A DNA stretch of 64,000 bases from Candidatus Desulfovibrio intestinavium (lineage in GTDB: Bacteria > Desulfobacterota > Desulfovibrionia > Desulfovibrionales > Desulfovibrionaceae), in the NCBI GenBank assembly GCA_019118345.1, contig DWZD01000040.1, positions 1-64,000 of the forward strand, written 5' to 3'. The stretch's first letter is position 1; each line of letters begins with the position of its first letter. The notes under the pieces were generated by a model that did no database searches, was not told the DNA's origin, and worked only from the letters and a program-made list of their open reading frames with translations. Position numbers and translations under genes: made by a program. Positions 26,285-36,736 of the stretch are shown here, one piece after another.

Positions 26285-27241
26285 ATGAGCAAAGCCTTTC
26301 AGCATGTTTACGGCCCGGTGCCTTCCCGCCGTCTGGGCCGTTCCCTGGGCGTGGACGCCCTGACGTTCAAGACCTGTTCCTTTGACTGCGTTTACTGCCA
26401 GCTCGGCCACACCACCCACCACACCGTCGAGCGCAAGGAATATGTCCCGGTTGCGGAAATTCTCGACGAGGTCAGGCGCAAGCTGGCCGACGATACGCCG
26501 CAGTACATCAGCTTTGCCGGTTCGGGCGAACCGACCCTGCACAGCCGTCTGGGCGACATCATCCGCCATATCAAGATCATGACCGACGTGCCGGTGGTGG
26601 TCATCACCAACGGTTCCCTGCTCTGGCGTCCGGACGTGCGCTCGGATCTGGCCGCCGCGGACGTGGTCATCCCCTCGCTGGACGGCGGTACGGCCGCGCA
26701 GCTTGCGCAGGTCAACGCCCCGGAAGCCTCGCTGGACTTTCAAACCATTGTTGACGGCATTGCGCGCTTCCGCAAGGAGTTCCACGGGCAGATCTGGCTG
26801 GAAATCATGCTGCTCGGCGGCGTCAACGACGATGACGCCTCCATCGACGCCCTGAGCCGTCTGGTCGGCAAGATCCATCCCGACAAGGTGCAGCTCAACA
26901 GCGTCTGCCGGCCTCCGGCGGATCGCAGCGCCCGGCCCGTTCCGGCGGATCGCCTGCGCATCATCCGTGAGCGCATGGCCGCCGCCGTGCCCTGCGAGGT
27001 GGAAATCATCGCCACCCATCTGGACGACGCGGCCCATGAGAGTTTTCGCGAACAGGTGCAGGAAGAGGACGTACTGGCCACCATCGCCCGCCGCCCCTGC
27101 ACGGTCAACGACGTGGCCGCCGGACTGAACATCCACCACAACGAAGCCCTCAAGCATCTGGAAATGCTCGTGGCCGACGGCAAGGCCGTTACCCAGACGC
27201 GCGGGGATCAGCTCTATTACGCCGCCGTGGAAACGGCATAA
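26285..27241 (+). CDS. Radical SAM protein with C-terminal winged helix
   Basis: Protein of 318 aa. The SAM-cluster motif CSFDCVYC (CX3CX2C) lies near residues 32-39 after YGPVPSRRLGRSLGVD, followed by FAGSGEPTLH, a typical SAM-binding block. The arrangement matches the COG0731-type radical SAM proteins, whose substrate is mostly unknown. Residues about 265-315 look like a winged helix (CTVNDVAAGLNIHHNEALKHLEMLVADG), so it may bind nucleic acid. ATG 26285 follows AGGAG; a longer frame to 26219 has no ribosome site. No second Cys cluster was found, so it is probably not a SPASM enzyme. Confidence 0.85.
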   Translation: MSKAFQHVYGPVPSRRLGRSLGVDALTFKTCSFDCVYCQLGHTTHHTVERKEYVPVAEILDEVRRKLADDTPQYISFAGSGEPTLHSRLGDIIRHIKIMTDVPVVVITNGSLLWRPDVRSDLAAADVVIPSLDGGTAAQLAQVNAPEASLDFQTIVDGIARFRKEFHGQIWLEIMLLGGVNDDDASIDALSRLVGKIHPDKVQLNSVCRPPADRSARPVPADRLRIIRERMAAAVPCEVEIIATHLDDAAHESFREQVQEEDVLATIARRPCTVNDVAAGLNIHHNEALKHLEMLVADGKAVTQTRGDQLYYAAVETA

Positions 27242-27458
27242 GGCCTGTCAACACGCAGCACTGCCTGCTGGGGGCAGGGCAACCCCGCCGCCGGCGCGAG
27301 AGGAGTTGCCCTGCCCCATCCTTTCTCCCCAGCGCGCTTGTGCCGGGGAAAGAGCGAGCGGCACGAGGCAAACGCTCTCCCCAAAGCAAGCGAAGCCTGC
27401 ACAGTCCAGCCACCGTATCGCGTAACGAATTTGCCAAACTTGTATCAGCCTCAGGCCC
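27242..27458. repeat. MITE-like intergenic repeat, copy 2 (inverted relative to copy 1)
   Basis: Begins directly after the radical SAM stop with GGCCTGTCAACAC (27242-27254) and ends near CAGGCCC (27452-27458). On the minus strand it aligns with copy 1: the TTCCCC...CTGGGGA loop region (27326-27351), the GCGCCGGCGGCGG block (27285-27297) and the AT-richer left end. Its own stems are GGGGCAGGGCAAC/GTTGCCCTGCCCC (27271-27283 and 27305-27317) and an imperfect one around 27337-27400. It is about 65 bp shorter than copy 1. Nothing else is seen up to 27578. Confidence 0.55.
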
Positions 27459-27578
27459 CTGCCGCGAGACGGGACGCGCGCCGGGGAAAGGTCTGTTGCG
27501 CGCGCGTTCCTGTTCTCGCCGGGCCGCACAGGCGGAACAGACGCCATTTCCCTGGCGGCGCAAGGGAGGCAGGCCGCC

Positions 27579-28784
27579 TCAGGAGGCCGCCTCGCCGGCC
27601 CGGCGCAAAACCAGCAGCAGAATTTCCCCGGGCACGCCCAGACGGTAGGGAAAACCGCCCCAGAGGCCGCAGCCGCTGGAGACCACAAGGCGGGAATCCT
27701 CGTCGCCGTAGAGGCCGCGCACATAGCCGCCGTTGAAGGCCGCCACCAGACGATCCACGCCCAGTATCGAGCCGCCGTGCGTGTGCCCGGACAGTTGGAG
27801 CATCACCTTGCCCCGCACGGCGTCAAAGAGGGCAGGCCGATGGGAAAGCAGGATGACGGGCGGGCGCTCCTTCCTGCCGTCCGGCCGTGTTTCCGCCCCG
27901 CCGGGCGCGATGAGCGCCCGGGTGTCCGAACCGTGTTGCAGCAGGCCTTCCGGGTTCGGGCCGGGCAGGCCGAAACGCGCGGCAGCGGGATCGGTCACGC
28001 CGCACAGGGCGAGTTCCCTGGCAGCACGCGTCGCGACGACGCATTCGTTGTCCAGCGTCCTGATGCCCATGTGACGCAGCACGGGCCGCCAGGCCGGGTA
28101 GTCGGAATAGTATTCATGGTTTCCCGGACAGGCAAAGACGCCCAGCGGGGCGCGCAAATCGGCCAGCGGGCCGACATCGTCGCTACGCAGGGCCGGGGAG
28201 CCGTCCATGATGTCCCCGGTCAGGAAGACGACATCCGGTCGGGCCGCGTTGACGCGCCGCACCAGCTCCTCCGCCCATGTCCGGCTGAAGGTGCGGCTGA
28301 TGTGCAGATCGCTCAGATGGGCCAGCCGCAGGCCGTCCAGTTCGGGCGGCAGATGGCGCACGGACAGTTCCATTTCCCGCACGGCGGGCACGCGCAGGGC
28401 AGCGGGCACGGCCGTGGCGGCCAGCAGCACGGCCAAAACGGCCAGCCCCAGCGACAGCCGCGCGTCATGCCGCCGCAAACAGCTCCAGACCCGGCCCAGA
28501 CCGCAACGTTCGGCCAGCCAGCCGAGGATCAGCAGGCCGTCCCGGGCCAGACTGAGGGCGGCAAAAAGCAGCACAATGCCCAGCGGAATGCCCGTGCCAA
28601 TCTGAAACCAGCGCGGGATTTCCGGCGAATAGGAGCCGAAGAAAAAGCGGAACAACAGGAGCTTGCAGGCCCCGGCGGCCGTCAGCACAGCCAGCAGGAG
28701 CCGCAGGGACAGGGAAAGGGGCGCGCGCCACAAGACGCGCAGCAGCACATAGAGCGTCAGAAAGAGGGAAAAGGCGGTCAGCAT
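27579..28784 (-). CDS. Membrane-anchored metallophosphoesterase
   Basis: Protein of 401 aa. The first 130 residues contain about four membrane spans. Then a calcineurin-like phosphoesterase domain follows: LAHLSDLHISR (metal motif DxH), FLTGDIMDGS (GDxxD-like), CPGNHEYY (GNHE) and LSHRP plus LSGHTHGG (GHxH), all metal ligands. Relatives include YaeI-like phosphodiesterases and lipid A pathway UDP-DAG hydrolases; the closest remembered layout is YkuE/YaeI with extra membrane segments. The substrate is unknown. The ATG at 28784 is the first plausible start; no strong ribosome site precedes it. Confidence 0.85.
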   Translation of the reverse strand: MLTAFSLFLTLYVLLRVLWRAPLSLSLRLLLAVLTAAGACKLLLFRFFFGSYSPEIPRWFQIGTGIPLGIVLLFAALSLARDGLLILGWLAERCGLGRVWSCLRRHDARLSLGLAVLAVLLAATAVPAALRVPAVREMELSVRHLPPELDGLRLAHLSDLHISRTFSRTWAEELVRRVNAARPDVVFLTGDIMDGSPALRSDDVGPLADLRAPLGVFACPGNHEYYSDYPAWRPVLRHMGIRTLDNECVVATRAARELALCGVTDPAAARFGLPGPNPEGLLQHGSDTRALIAPGGAETRPDGRKERPPVILLSHRPALFDAVRGKVMLQLSGHTHGGSILGVDRLVAAFNGGYVRGLYGDEDSRLVVSSGCGLWGGFPYRLGVPGEILLLVLRRAGEAAS

Positions 28785-28895
28785 GACGTCTTGTACAAAA
28801 AGGCGGAGGGAGCCGCAACTCCCTCCGTCCGTCAATGCCCACTGCCGGGGCCGCGCGCAATCCGCGTTCACAGGCCCGGCAGCTTCTCGCGTTTC

Positions 28896-29036
28896 GAGCA
28901 TTTTCCGTTTGAAGCGCTTTGCCTTTCACACCATACGGTCGTTTTGCGGAAAAAACGCGGTTTTTTCCGCTCACTTTCGGCCGGGCGGCGCTGTGCCGTC
29001 GCCTCGCATTTTGCCGTTTTCAAAGGCAAAATGCTC
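28896..29036. repeat. Hairpin-rich intergenic repeat with terminal inverted repeats
   Basis: GAGCATTTTCCGTTTGAA (28896-28913) and TTCAAAGGCAAAATGCTC (29019-29036) are imperfect 18-bp inverted repeats 141 bp apart overall. Inside are a perfect 11-bp hairpin with a 3-nt loop (GCGGAAAAAAC/GTTTTTTCCGC) and a 9-bp hairpin at 29007-29015/29025-29033. Its right end touches the ridA stop, so it also probably terminates that operon. It is a different family from the repeat at 5711. Confidence 0.5.
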
Positions 29037-29416
29037 TAACGGGTGGCAATGGCTTCCACTTCCACCAGCGCGCCCAGCGGCAGGCCGGACACGGCCACGC
29101 AGGAACGGGCCGGGTAGGGCGCGGCAAAGTATTTCTTGTACACTTCATTGACCGCCGGGAAGTTGGCCATATCGGTGATGAAGACCACGGTTTTCACCAC
29201 GTTTTCGGTGCTGAGGCCAGCTTCGGCCAGCACGGCGGACAGGTTCTTCAGCGCCTGATCGGCCTGGGCCGCCACGTCGCCTTCCACCATCTTGCCGGTT
29301 TCGGGCACCAGACCGATTTGACCGGAAAAGTAGCAGGTTTCCCCGGAGCGGATGCCCTGGCTGTACGGGCCGACAGCGGCAGGGGCCTTGGAGGTGTTGA
29401 GAAGTTCCTTGCTCAT
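29036..29416 (-). CDS. ridA: RidA family enamine/imine deaminase
   Basis: Protein of 126 aa, normal for the family. RidA hydrolyses reactive 2-aminoacrylate and related imines released by PLP-dependent dehydratases. Landmarks: the AVGPYSQGIRSG N-terminal motif, FSGQIGLVPETG, VVFITDMANFPAVNEVY and the catalytic-Arg motif YPARSCVAVSGLPLGALVEVEAIA. It lies 10 nt after the aromatic permease gene, so imported amino acids and their deamination damage control are probably linked. Confidence 0.96.
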   Translation of the reverse strand: MSKELLNTSKAPAAVGPYSQGIRSGETCYFSGQIGLVPETGKMVEGDVAAQADQALKNLSAVLAEAGLSTENVVKTVVFITDMANFPAVNEVYKKYFAAPYPARSCVAVSGLPLGALVEVEAIATR

Positions 29417-29426
29417 GATGCGTCTC

Positions 29427-30665
29427 CTATTTGAAGGCAGGCAGATAGTTCAGTACGGTCAGGGTATGGCACACCGCCACACCGATGCCGTACACCAGCA
29501 ACAAGGGCACGGCCCAGCGCGCGCCGGGCACGCGGTAGAGCGCCTCTCCGCCCCGGCGGCGGCTCACATGCAGCAGCAGGGCAGGCACGATGACCGACCA
29601 GATGGCCGCCGCCAGTCCGGCCCAGCCGATGGCCGCCAGAAAGCCGTCCGGCCAGATGAGGCCGCCCAGCATGGGGGGCAGAAAGGTGACCAGCATGGTC
29701 AGTGTACGCCCTCGGCGGGAATTGTCAAAGTTGCAGAGATCGGCCATATAGTCGAACAAGCCCAGACCCGCGCCGAGAAAGGATGTGGCAATGGCAAAGA
29801 GGGCGAAGAATTCGAGCATCTTCTGAATGATGTAGCCCAGCGAGGAGCCGGATGCCGCCACCAGATCCCCCACATTGCCGCCCGCGGCAATGACGCCCCG
29901 GAATTCCTCCCGGCTCAGGATGCCGTCGGCGGCCACGATCCAGACCAGATAGCAGAGCAGGGCAATGAAGGTGCCGTTGCGCAGGCAGGCATTGATGACG
30001 CGGGGTTCCTTGCCCAGATATTTGATGAGGCTGGGCACCGAGGCATGGAAGCAGAAGGATGTCAGATAGGTGGACACCGCGCCGAACAGGAAGATGAACT
30101 CCCCGCTGTCGGCCTGCCCGCCCCAGATGTGCCCCCAGTCGGCATTGCCGATCATGCCGCCCACGGAAAGAAAGAAGGTGATGATCATCCCGCCCATGAG
30201 GATGACGGAAAGCCGATCCACCATCTGCGAACTCCACCAGACGCAGGCCGTGAGCAGCAGGGAAAAAAAGAGGCTCGTCAGCACCCGGGGCGGCGCATAG
30301 CCCCAGCTGGACTGCATGGCCTGCTGCACCACCGAGCCGCCGCCGCTCACATAGGCATAGACCAGCGTATAAAGCACAAAGGCCACGGCCAGCCCGTTGA
30401 TCAGGCTCCAGATGGGGCCGAGGGTGCGATTGACCATGGTATGCAGGCTATCGCCCGGCTCGAAGTTCAGATTGACCTCCAGAATGGCCTGACTGGCCCG
30501 CAACATGCAAAACCAGGAGACAAAGAGAGCCAACAGCGACCAGTTGAACCACATGCCCGCGGAAATCATGGGCAGCCCCAGCATGCCGGCCCCGATGGCC
30601 GTGCCGGCCACCACCATCGACCCGCCCATGACCTTCTGGAAGTCCGGGCCAAAAAGATAGCGCAT
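29427..30665 (-). CDS. Aromatic amino acid permease (HAAAP family)
   Basis: Protein of 412 aa with about 11 membrane spans. The start GGSMVVAGTAIGAGMLGLP is the signature of the hydroxy/aromatic amino acid permeases (Mtr, TnaB, TyrP), which import tryptophan or tyrosine with protons. Other blocks: YTLVYAYVSGGGS, the FLFGAVSTYLTSFCFHASVPSLIKYLG region and FLGAGLGLFDYMADL. Specificity (Trp versus Tyr) cannot be decided. ATG 30665 is preferred because GGGAGG is 10 nt upstream; the ATG at 30674 would be too close to it. Operon with ridA. Confidence 0.9.
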   Translation of the reverse strand: MRYLFGPDFQKVMGGSMVVAGTAIGAGMLGLPMISAGMWFNWSLLALFVSWFCMLRASQAILEVNLNFEPGDSLHTMVNRTLGPIWSLINGLAVAFVLYTLVYAYVSGGGSVVQQAMQSSWGYAPPRVLTSLFFSLLLTACVWWSSQMVDRLSVILMGGMIITFFLSVGGMIGNADWGHIWGGQADSGEFIFLFGAVSTYLTSFCFHASVPSLIKYLGKEPRVINACLRNGTFIALLCYLVWIVAADGILSREEFRGVIAAGGNVGDLVAASGSSLGYIIQKMLEFFALFAIATSFLGAGLGLFDYMADLCNFDNSRRGRTLTMLVTFLPPMLGGLIWPDGFLAAIGWAGLAAAIWSVIVPALLLHVSRRRGGEALYRVPGARWAVPLLLVYGIGVAVCHTLTVLNYLPAFK

Positions 30666-30757
30666 AGGTATCATCCCTCCCTGTTCGCCGCAAACGGCGC
30701 GGCGGCCCGTCATCTTGGCAGAGAGAGGGGGGCAAATCAAGGGGCAGGGCCGCGTGC

Positions 30758-30786
30758 TTGAAAATCCCCTCCGTTCCGGCTATATC
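30758..30786 (+). promoter_or_regulatory. Promoter of ettA
   Basis: TTGAAA (30758-30763) and TATATC (30781-30786) are 17 nt apart, about 48 nt before the ettA start. Confidence 0.6.
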
Positions 30787-30833
30787 TGCTGCTTTGGCGG
30801 CACAGGCCGCCCAATCCGTTTTTTGAGGAAAGC

Positions 30834-32516
<1,683 letters not shown>

Positions 32517-32536
32517 TGGCGGGGGAAATAAACTTC

Positions 32537-34291
32537 ATGCACAACATTAACTTGAACACATCGCCCGGCCGCACGGCACGGCGGACGCGCGCCGCCCTGC
32601 CGCTGGCCGCGCTGGCGCTCTGCGGGCTGCTGACCGGCGGCCCCGTCGCGCCGGCGGCTGCCGCGCCGGAAGTTTCGCCGGAAGTCGCCACCATGCCCAC
32701 CGGGGCCTCGACCTTCCCCAGGGGCGAGGAACGCGCCGCACTGCCCGCCGGGACAACGGCCGTTCCGAAAAAGGACGCGGAGAGATTTTCCGGCACGCCC
32801 GTTTCCCCCAAGTACACGGAACGGGTGGAACGGGAAATGGCAGGCATCTTCGATCAGCCGCGAACCGTGGAGCTTTTTTCCAACGGCGCGCGGATCAGCG
32901 TTGTTGCGGACGACCTGCTCGCGGAAATCCGCGACAACCAACCCGTGCTGTCGCTGATCCTGCCGGAATCCGCGACGGATGTCTCGCCTTCCGTGGAAGG
33001 CGGACGCATCCTGCGCTGGATGCTGACCCCCGTGGCCTCGGAGCCGCAGGGCGAGGTGGGCGCGCAGCGCCGGCAGTTGCTGGAACGGGCCGATGAGCTG
33101 GAAGGCCGCATCGCGGCCCTCAATGCCCGCATGGATCTGCACAGGCAGCTTCCTGACGGCAGCAGCAGCGAAGCCGTGGAAGCGCTGGCCGCGCTGGCCG
33201 GAAAGACCGTGCCCGATCTCATGGCCGAACGGCAGAAGCTCATGCGCGACCTTGAGCAGATTCAGAAGCTGCTCAAGGTCATGCCCGCGCCGTCCGGGCA
33301 GGGCAAGCGGCTGCAGATCGTGCTGGCGGAGTTTCCCGGCAAGCCGGTGCGGGTCGCCTGCACCTATACCCTGTACAATTGCGGCTGGCTGCCGCGCTAC
33401 AGCCTCAATGCCCGTCCGGACGAAGGCAAGGTGGACATCGTCATGTCGGCAGAAATCCAGCAGTATTCCGGCATGGACTGGGACAAGACCCGTCTGCTGC
33501 TGTTCAGCCGCCCCCTCGGCATCCTGCATCCGTCCGATCTGCCGGACTGGGTCATTGATGCCGCCCCCCAGCCCCTTGTCCTCGGGAGCAATGCGGCCCC
33601 CATGACCGCCATCATGCAGGCGCGCGCCAAGTCTGCCGCCGACCAGGCCGAAATAAGCGCCGCAGGCCCGCAACCTGTGGAAAACGGGGCCTATATGCGC
33701 TGGGAACTGCCCACGGCCAGCCTGCCGCAGGGCACGTCCGTGCTCTGCGTCGCCCGCGAGGAATGGGACGCGCCCCTGCGCTGGCTGGCCCGGCCCCACG
33801 CGGCAGACAGCCGGGTCTGGATGTTTGCCGACCATACCTTCACGGATCGGCCCGCCTGGCCTGACGGCATCACGGAATGCCGCATTGACGGACAGCATGC
33901 GGGCCGGGGAACCTTCCACGCCGAAGGCGGCAAGGTGCGTCTCTTCTTCGGCGTTGACCCCCGCGTGACGGTGCGGGTGACGGATGAAAGCCGCAAGAAG
34001 AACGAGGGCGGCATCATCAACGCCCGGCGCGTCTGGCGCTGGAACTGGCGCTATACCCTGCACAACGAACGCCCGAATGCCATCGAAGTCCGTCTTGAAC
34101 GTCCCCAACCGCGTCCCGTGGATGAGCGGGTCAGCGTCAAGGTGAACGGCACGCCGGCTCCCGCCACGGATCAGGCGGAACACGTCCTCTACTGGAACGT
34201 GAAGGTGCCCGCACGCGGCTCGGCTGACGTGCGGCAGGCGGTCGAACTTTCAGCGCCTGCCGACCTGCCGCTGGCGCCGGTCGCCCCGTAG
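32537..34291 (+). CDS. DUF4139 domain exported protein
   Basis: Protein of 584 aa from ATG 32537 (an ATG at 32516 overlapping the ettA stop is also possible but has no ribosome site). The first 40 residues form a Sec-type signal (RAALPLAALALCGLL, Ala-rich cleavage), so it is likely periplasmic. A helical coiled-coil region lies around residues 165-250 (RRQLLERADELEGRIAALNA). The second half carries the DUF4139 layout: CTYTLYNCGWLPRYSLNA, the SGMDWDKTRLLLFSR motif and the beta-rich RYTLHNERPNAIEV end. Function of the family is unknown. The link to EttA is positional only. Confidence 0.8.
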   Translation: MHNINLNTSPGRTARRTRAALPLAALALCGLLTGGPVAPAAAAPEVSPEVATMPTGASTFPRGEERAALPAGTTAVPKKDAERFSGTPVSPKYTERVEREMAGIFDQPRTVELFSNGARISVVADDLLAEIRDNQPVLSLILPESATDVSPSVEGGRILRWMLTPVASEPQGEVGAQRRQLLERADELEGRIAALNARMDLHRQLPDGSSSEAVEALAALAGKTVPDLMAERQKLMRDLEQIQKLLKVMPAPSGQGKRLQIVLAEFPGKPVRVACTYTLYNCGWLPRYSLNARPDEGKVDIVMSAEIQQYSGMDWDKTRLLLFSRPLGILHPSDLPDWVIDAAPQPLVLGSNAAPMTAIMQARAKSAADQAEISAAGPQPVENGAYMRWELPTASLPQGTSVLCVAREEWDAPLRWLARPHAADSRVWMFADHTFTDRPAWPDGITECRIDGQHAGRGTFHAEGGKVRLFFGVDPRVTVRVTDESRKKNEGGIINARRVWRWNWRYTLHNERPNAIEVRLERPQPRPVDERVSVKVNGTPAPATDQAEHVLYWNVKVPARGSADVRQAVELSAPADLPLAPVAP

Positions 34292-34321
34292 GCCGCACGC
34301 ATATCGCATTCCGCACGAACA

Positions 34322-34343
34322 GGGGCCGCCCACGGGCGGCCCC
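34322..34343 (+). terminator. Hairpin downstream of the DUF4139 gene
   Basis: GGGGCCGCC (34322-34330) pairs with GGCGGCCCC (34335-34343) with a 4-nt loop; only two T follow, so termination is likely but weakly supported. Confidence 0.5.
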
Positions 34344-34428
34344 TTGCCGTCCTGTCCGCCGGAGACTTTCCGCCCGCTGCTCGCCGGACGGACTTGCCTC
34401 GAACAGGGTTTTTCCGTAGGTTTGCGGC

Positions 34429-35778
34429 ATGGCAAAAACGCGCGAAGTCTTCATTTGCTCCACCTGCGGCGCGCAAACCCTGCAATGGCGCGGTCAGTGT
34501 CCGGGCTGCCATGAATGGAATACCCTCCAGGCTGCGGCCCAGCCGCGCACGGCCTCGTCGCGCGCCCCGGCCGCATCCCGCCACCCCTCTGCCGCCCGGC
34601 CTCAGCCCCTGCAGGACGTTTGCGATTCCGGGCACACGCCCTATGCCAGCGGCATCGAAGCCCTTGACCGGGTACTGGGCAGGGGCCTCGTGCCCGGCGC
34701 GGCCCTGCTGGTGGGCGGCGAACCGGGCATCGGCAAATCGACCCTCCTGCTTCAGGTGGCGGGCCTCGTGGCCCGGCAGGGCAGGGATGTGCTCTACGCC
34801 AGCGGCGAGGAATCCCTGCCGCAGATCAAGGCGCGCGGTCAACGGCTTGATGTGCTGCATGAACGATTGCTGGCCCTGGCCACCTCCCGTGTGGAAGAGG
34901 TCATTGCCGCCGTGGACAGCCATCCCCCGGCCCTGCTGGTGGTGGACTCGGTACAGACCCTCACCAGCCTTGAGGCCGACGGTCTGCCGGGCAACGTGAG
35001 TCAGGTGCGGGCCGTGGCCACGGCCCTCTTGGAATGCTGCCGCCGCACGGGCACGACGCTCATCCTCGTGGGGCATGTGACCAAGGACGGCGTGCTGGCC
35101 GGGCCGCGCATGCTGGAACACATGGTGGACACGGTCATTGCCGTGGAGGGCGACCGCCGCCAGCTTTTCCGCCTGCTGCGCGTCTTCAAGAATCGTTTTG
35201 GCCCCAATGAGGAATTGCTTGTCTTTCGCATGGGACAGCGCGGCATGGAGGTCATCGACGATCCTTCCACCTTCTTTCTGGGCGCGCGCGATCCGGAACT
35301 GTCCGGCACCGCGGTGGTCATGGCCGTGGACGGGCAGCGCCCGCTGGCCGTGGAAGTGCAGGCGCTCGTGGCGCGCACCTTTCTCAGCATCCCGCGCCGG
35401 GCCGCCCTGGGCTTTGACGCCAATCGCCTGCATCTTCTGCTGGCCGTGCTGGAAAAGCGTCTCAAGCTCAATTTCGGGCAGGTGGACATTTACGCCAAGG
35501 TGGGCGGCGGCATGAAATTGCAGGAACCCGGGCTGGATTTGGCCCTTGTGGCCGCTGTGCTCTCCTCCTATTATGACGTGCCCCTGCCGGAAAAATGCGT
35601 GCTCTGGGGCGAGGTTGACCTCAACGGGCAAATCCGGCCCGTGGCCGCACAGGAGCTGCGCCTGCGGCAGGCGCAGCGGCTGGGCTTTTCGCCCATTCTG
35701 CACCCGGGGGCGGACACGGGCGGCATCGCCGCCATTGCCCAGCTGCAGCAGCGCCTTTTCCGCCGGCGCACGGTTTGA
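34429..35778 (+). CDS. radA: DNA repair protein RadA
   Basis: Protein of 449 aa. RadA is a RecA-related DnaB-type helicase that extends recombination branches. The N-terminal zinc finger has CSTC (10-13) and CPGC (24-27). The ATPase core shows Walker A GGEPGIGKSTL, the RadA-specific KNRFGPNEE, and the C-terminal Lon-protease-like domain with GGMKLQEPGLDLAL. ATG 34429 lacks a strong ribosome site. It leads an apparent eight-gene operon through dapB; the CYTH gene starts 7 nt after its stop. Confidence 0.97.
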   Translation: MAKTREVFICSTCGAQTLQWRGQCPGCHEWNTLQAAAQPRTASSRAPAASRHPSAARPQPLQDVCDSGHTPYASGIEALDRVLGRGLVPGAALLVGGEPGIGKSTLLLQVAGLVARQGRDVLYASGEESLPQIKARGQRLDVLHERLLALATSRVEEVIAAVDSHPPALLVVDSVQTLTSLEADGLPGNVSQVRAVATALLECCRRTGTTLILVGHVTKDGVLAGPRMLEHMVDTVIAVEGDRRQLFRLLRVFKNRFGPNEELLVFRMGQRGMEVIDDPSTFFLGARDPELSGTAVVMAVDGQRPLAVEVQALVARTFLSIPRRAALGFDANRLHLLLAVLEKRLKLNFGQVDIYAKVGGGMKLQEPGLDLALVAAVLSSYYDVPLPEKCVLWGEVDLNGQIRPVAAQELRLRQAQRLGFSPILHPGADTGGIAAIAQLQQRLFRRRTV

Positions 35779-35785
35779 GGCGCAT

Positions 35786-36415
35786 ATGGCACGGGAAGTG
35801 GAACGCAAATATCTCGGTGCGGACTTTGCCCGCCTGCGCAATCTGCTCGCGGCACATGCCGGGCAGAGCGGCGGCGTGCACTTTGAAAGCAATGTCCTGT
35901 TCGACACCGGCGACAGCGCCCTGTACGGCAGCGGCCGCCTGCTGCGCCTGCGCAGCCGCCGCTGGGCGAACAGGGAAGATCATGTCCTGACCTGCAAGCT
36001 GCCGCATCCGGCGGCGACCAGCGGCCCGGAAGCGGGCTTCAAGATCCGCGAGGAACGCGAATGCCGGGTGGAGGACGCCCACGGCATGCGGCACATTCTG
36101 GAAGGCCTGGGCTACATCGCGGTGGCCCGCTATGAGAAATTCCGGGAGAGCTGGCGGCTGGATGCGGTCAGCGTGGATATGGACATCCTGCCCTTCGGGC
36201 AGGTGGTGGAACTGGAAGGCGATGCCGTGGCCATCCGCAAACTTGAAGTTCTGCTTGAACTTGACAACTTGCCCACGAGTACCGACTCTTACCATAGCCT
36301 GCATCAGCAATGGCGGGCGGAACGGCATTTGCCGCCGGAACGTTCCTTTGTCTTTACGCCGCGCGAGGCGGCACAATGGCGGGCCGTGCTGGGCCTGCCG
36401 CCGGAGGAGGACTAG
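35786..36415 (+). CDS. CYTH domain phosphohydrolase-like protein
   Basis: Protein of 209 aa. The N-terminal ExExK signature is visible as EVERKYL, and the Lys/Arg-rich strands of the triphosphate tunnel follow (LRLRSRR, LTCKLP, FKIREERECRV), ending with VVELEGD. CYTH enzymes bind triphosphate compounds with divalent metal: adenylate cyclase CyaB type, thiamine triphosphatase or inorganic triphosphatase. The exact substrate cannot be told. Co-transcribed with radA upstream and clpS downstream, which starts 2 nt after its stop. A longer upstream frame is a shadow of radA. Confidence 0.85.
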   Translation: MAREVERKYLGADFARLRNLLAAHAGQSGGVHFESNVLFDTGDSALYGSGRLLRLRSRRWANREDHVLTCKLPHPAATSGPEAGFKIREERECRVEDAHGMRHILEGLGYIAVARYEKFRESWRLDAVSVDMDILPFGQVVELEGDAVAIRKLEVLLELDNLPTSTDSYHSLHQQWRAERHLPPERSFVFTPREAAQWRAVLGLPPEED

Positions 36416-36417
36416 TC

Positions 36418-36732
36418 ATGCCGGCCTACAGACCGCAGGACGAAAGCGACGGCCAGAGTCTGGTCAGGGAGCGCGTCAGGGAGCCGGAACGCTTTGCGGT
36501 TCTGCTGCACAACGACGATTATACCAGCATGGAATTTGTGGTGGAGATCCTGCAGGAAATTTTTCACAAGGACAATGCGGAAGCCACGCGCATCATGCTG
36601 TCCGTTCATGAGCGGGGGCTGGGCCGCTGCGGCGTCTATACGGCAGAGATAGCCGAGGCCAAGGTTCGCCGCGTCACCCAGAAAGCGCGCGCGGCGGGAT
36701 TTCCCCTGCGCTGCACCATGGAGCCGGAATAA
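36418..36732 (+). CDS. clpS: ClpS adaptor (N-degron recognition)
   Basis: Protein of 104 aa. ClpS binds proteins with N-terminal Leu, Phe, Tyr or Trp and hands them to ClpA. The binding core is visible: VLLHNDDYTSMEFVVEIL with the NDD-TMEFV residues of the pocket, and VHERGLGRCGVYTAEIAEAK. Thr in the usual DxxTxxFV is Ser here (YTSMEFV). The start at ATG 36418 is 2 nt after the CYTH stop; clpA begins 4 nt after the clpS stop, the standard clpS-clpA pairing. Confidence 0.96.
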   Translation: MPAYRPQDESDGQSLVRERVREPERFAVLLHNDDYTSMEFVVEILQEIFHKDNAEATRIMLSVHERGLGRCGVYTAEIAEAKVRRVTQKARAAGFPLRCTMEPE

Positions 36733-36736
36733 GGTC

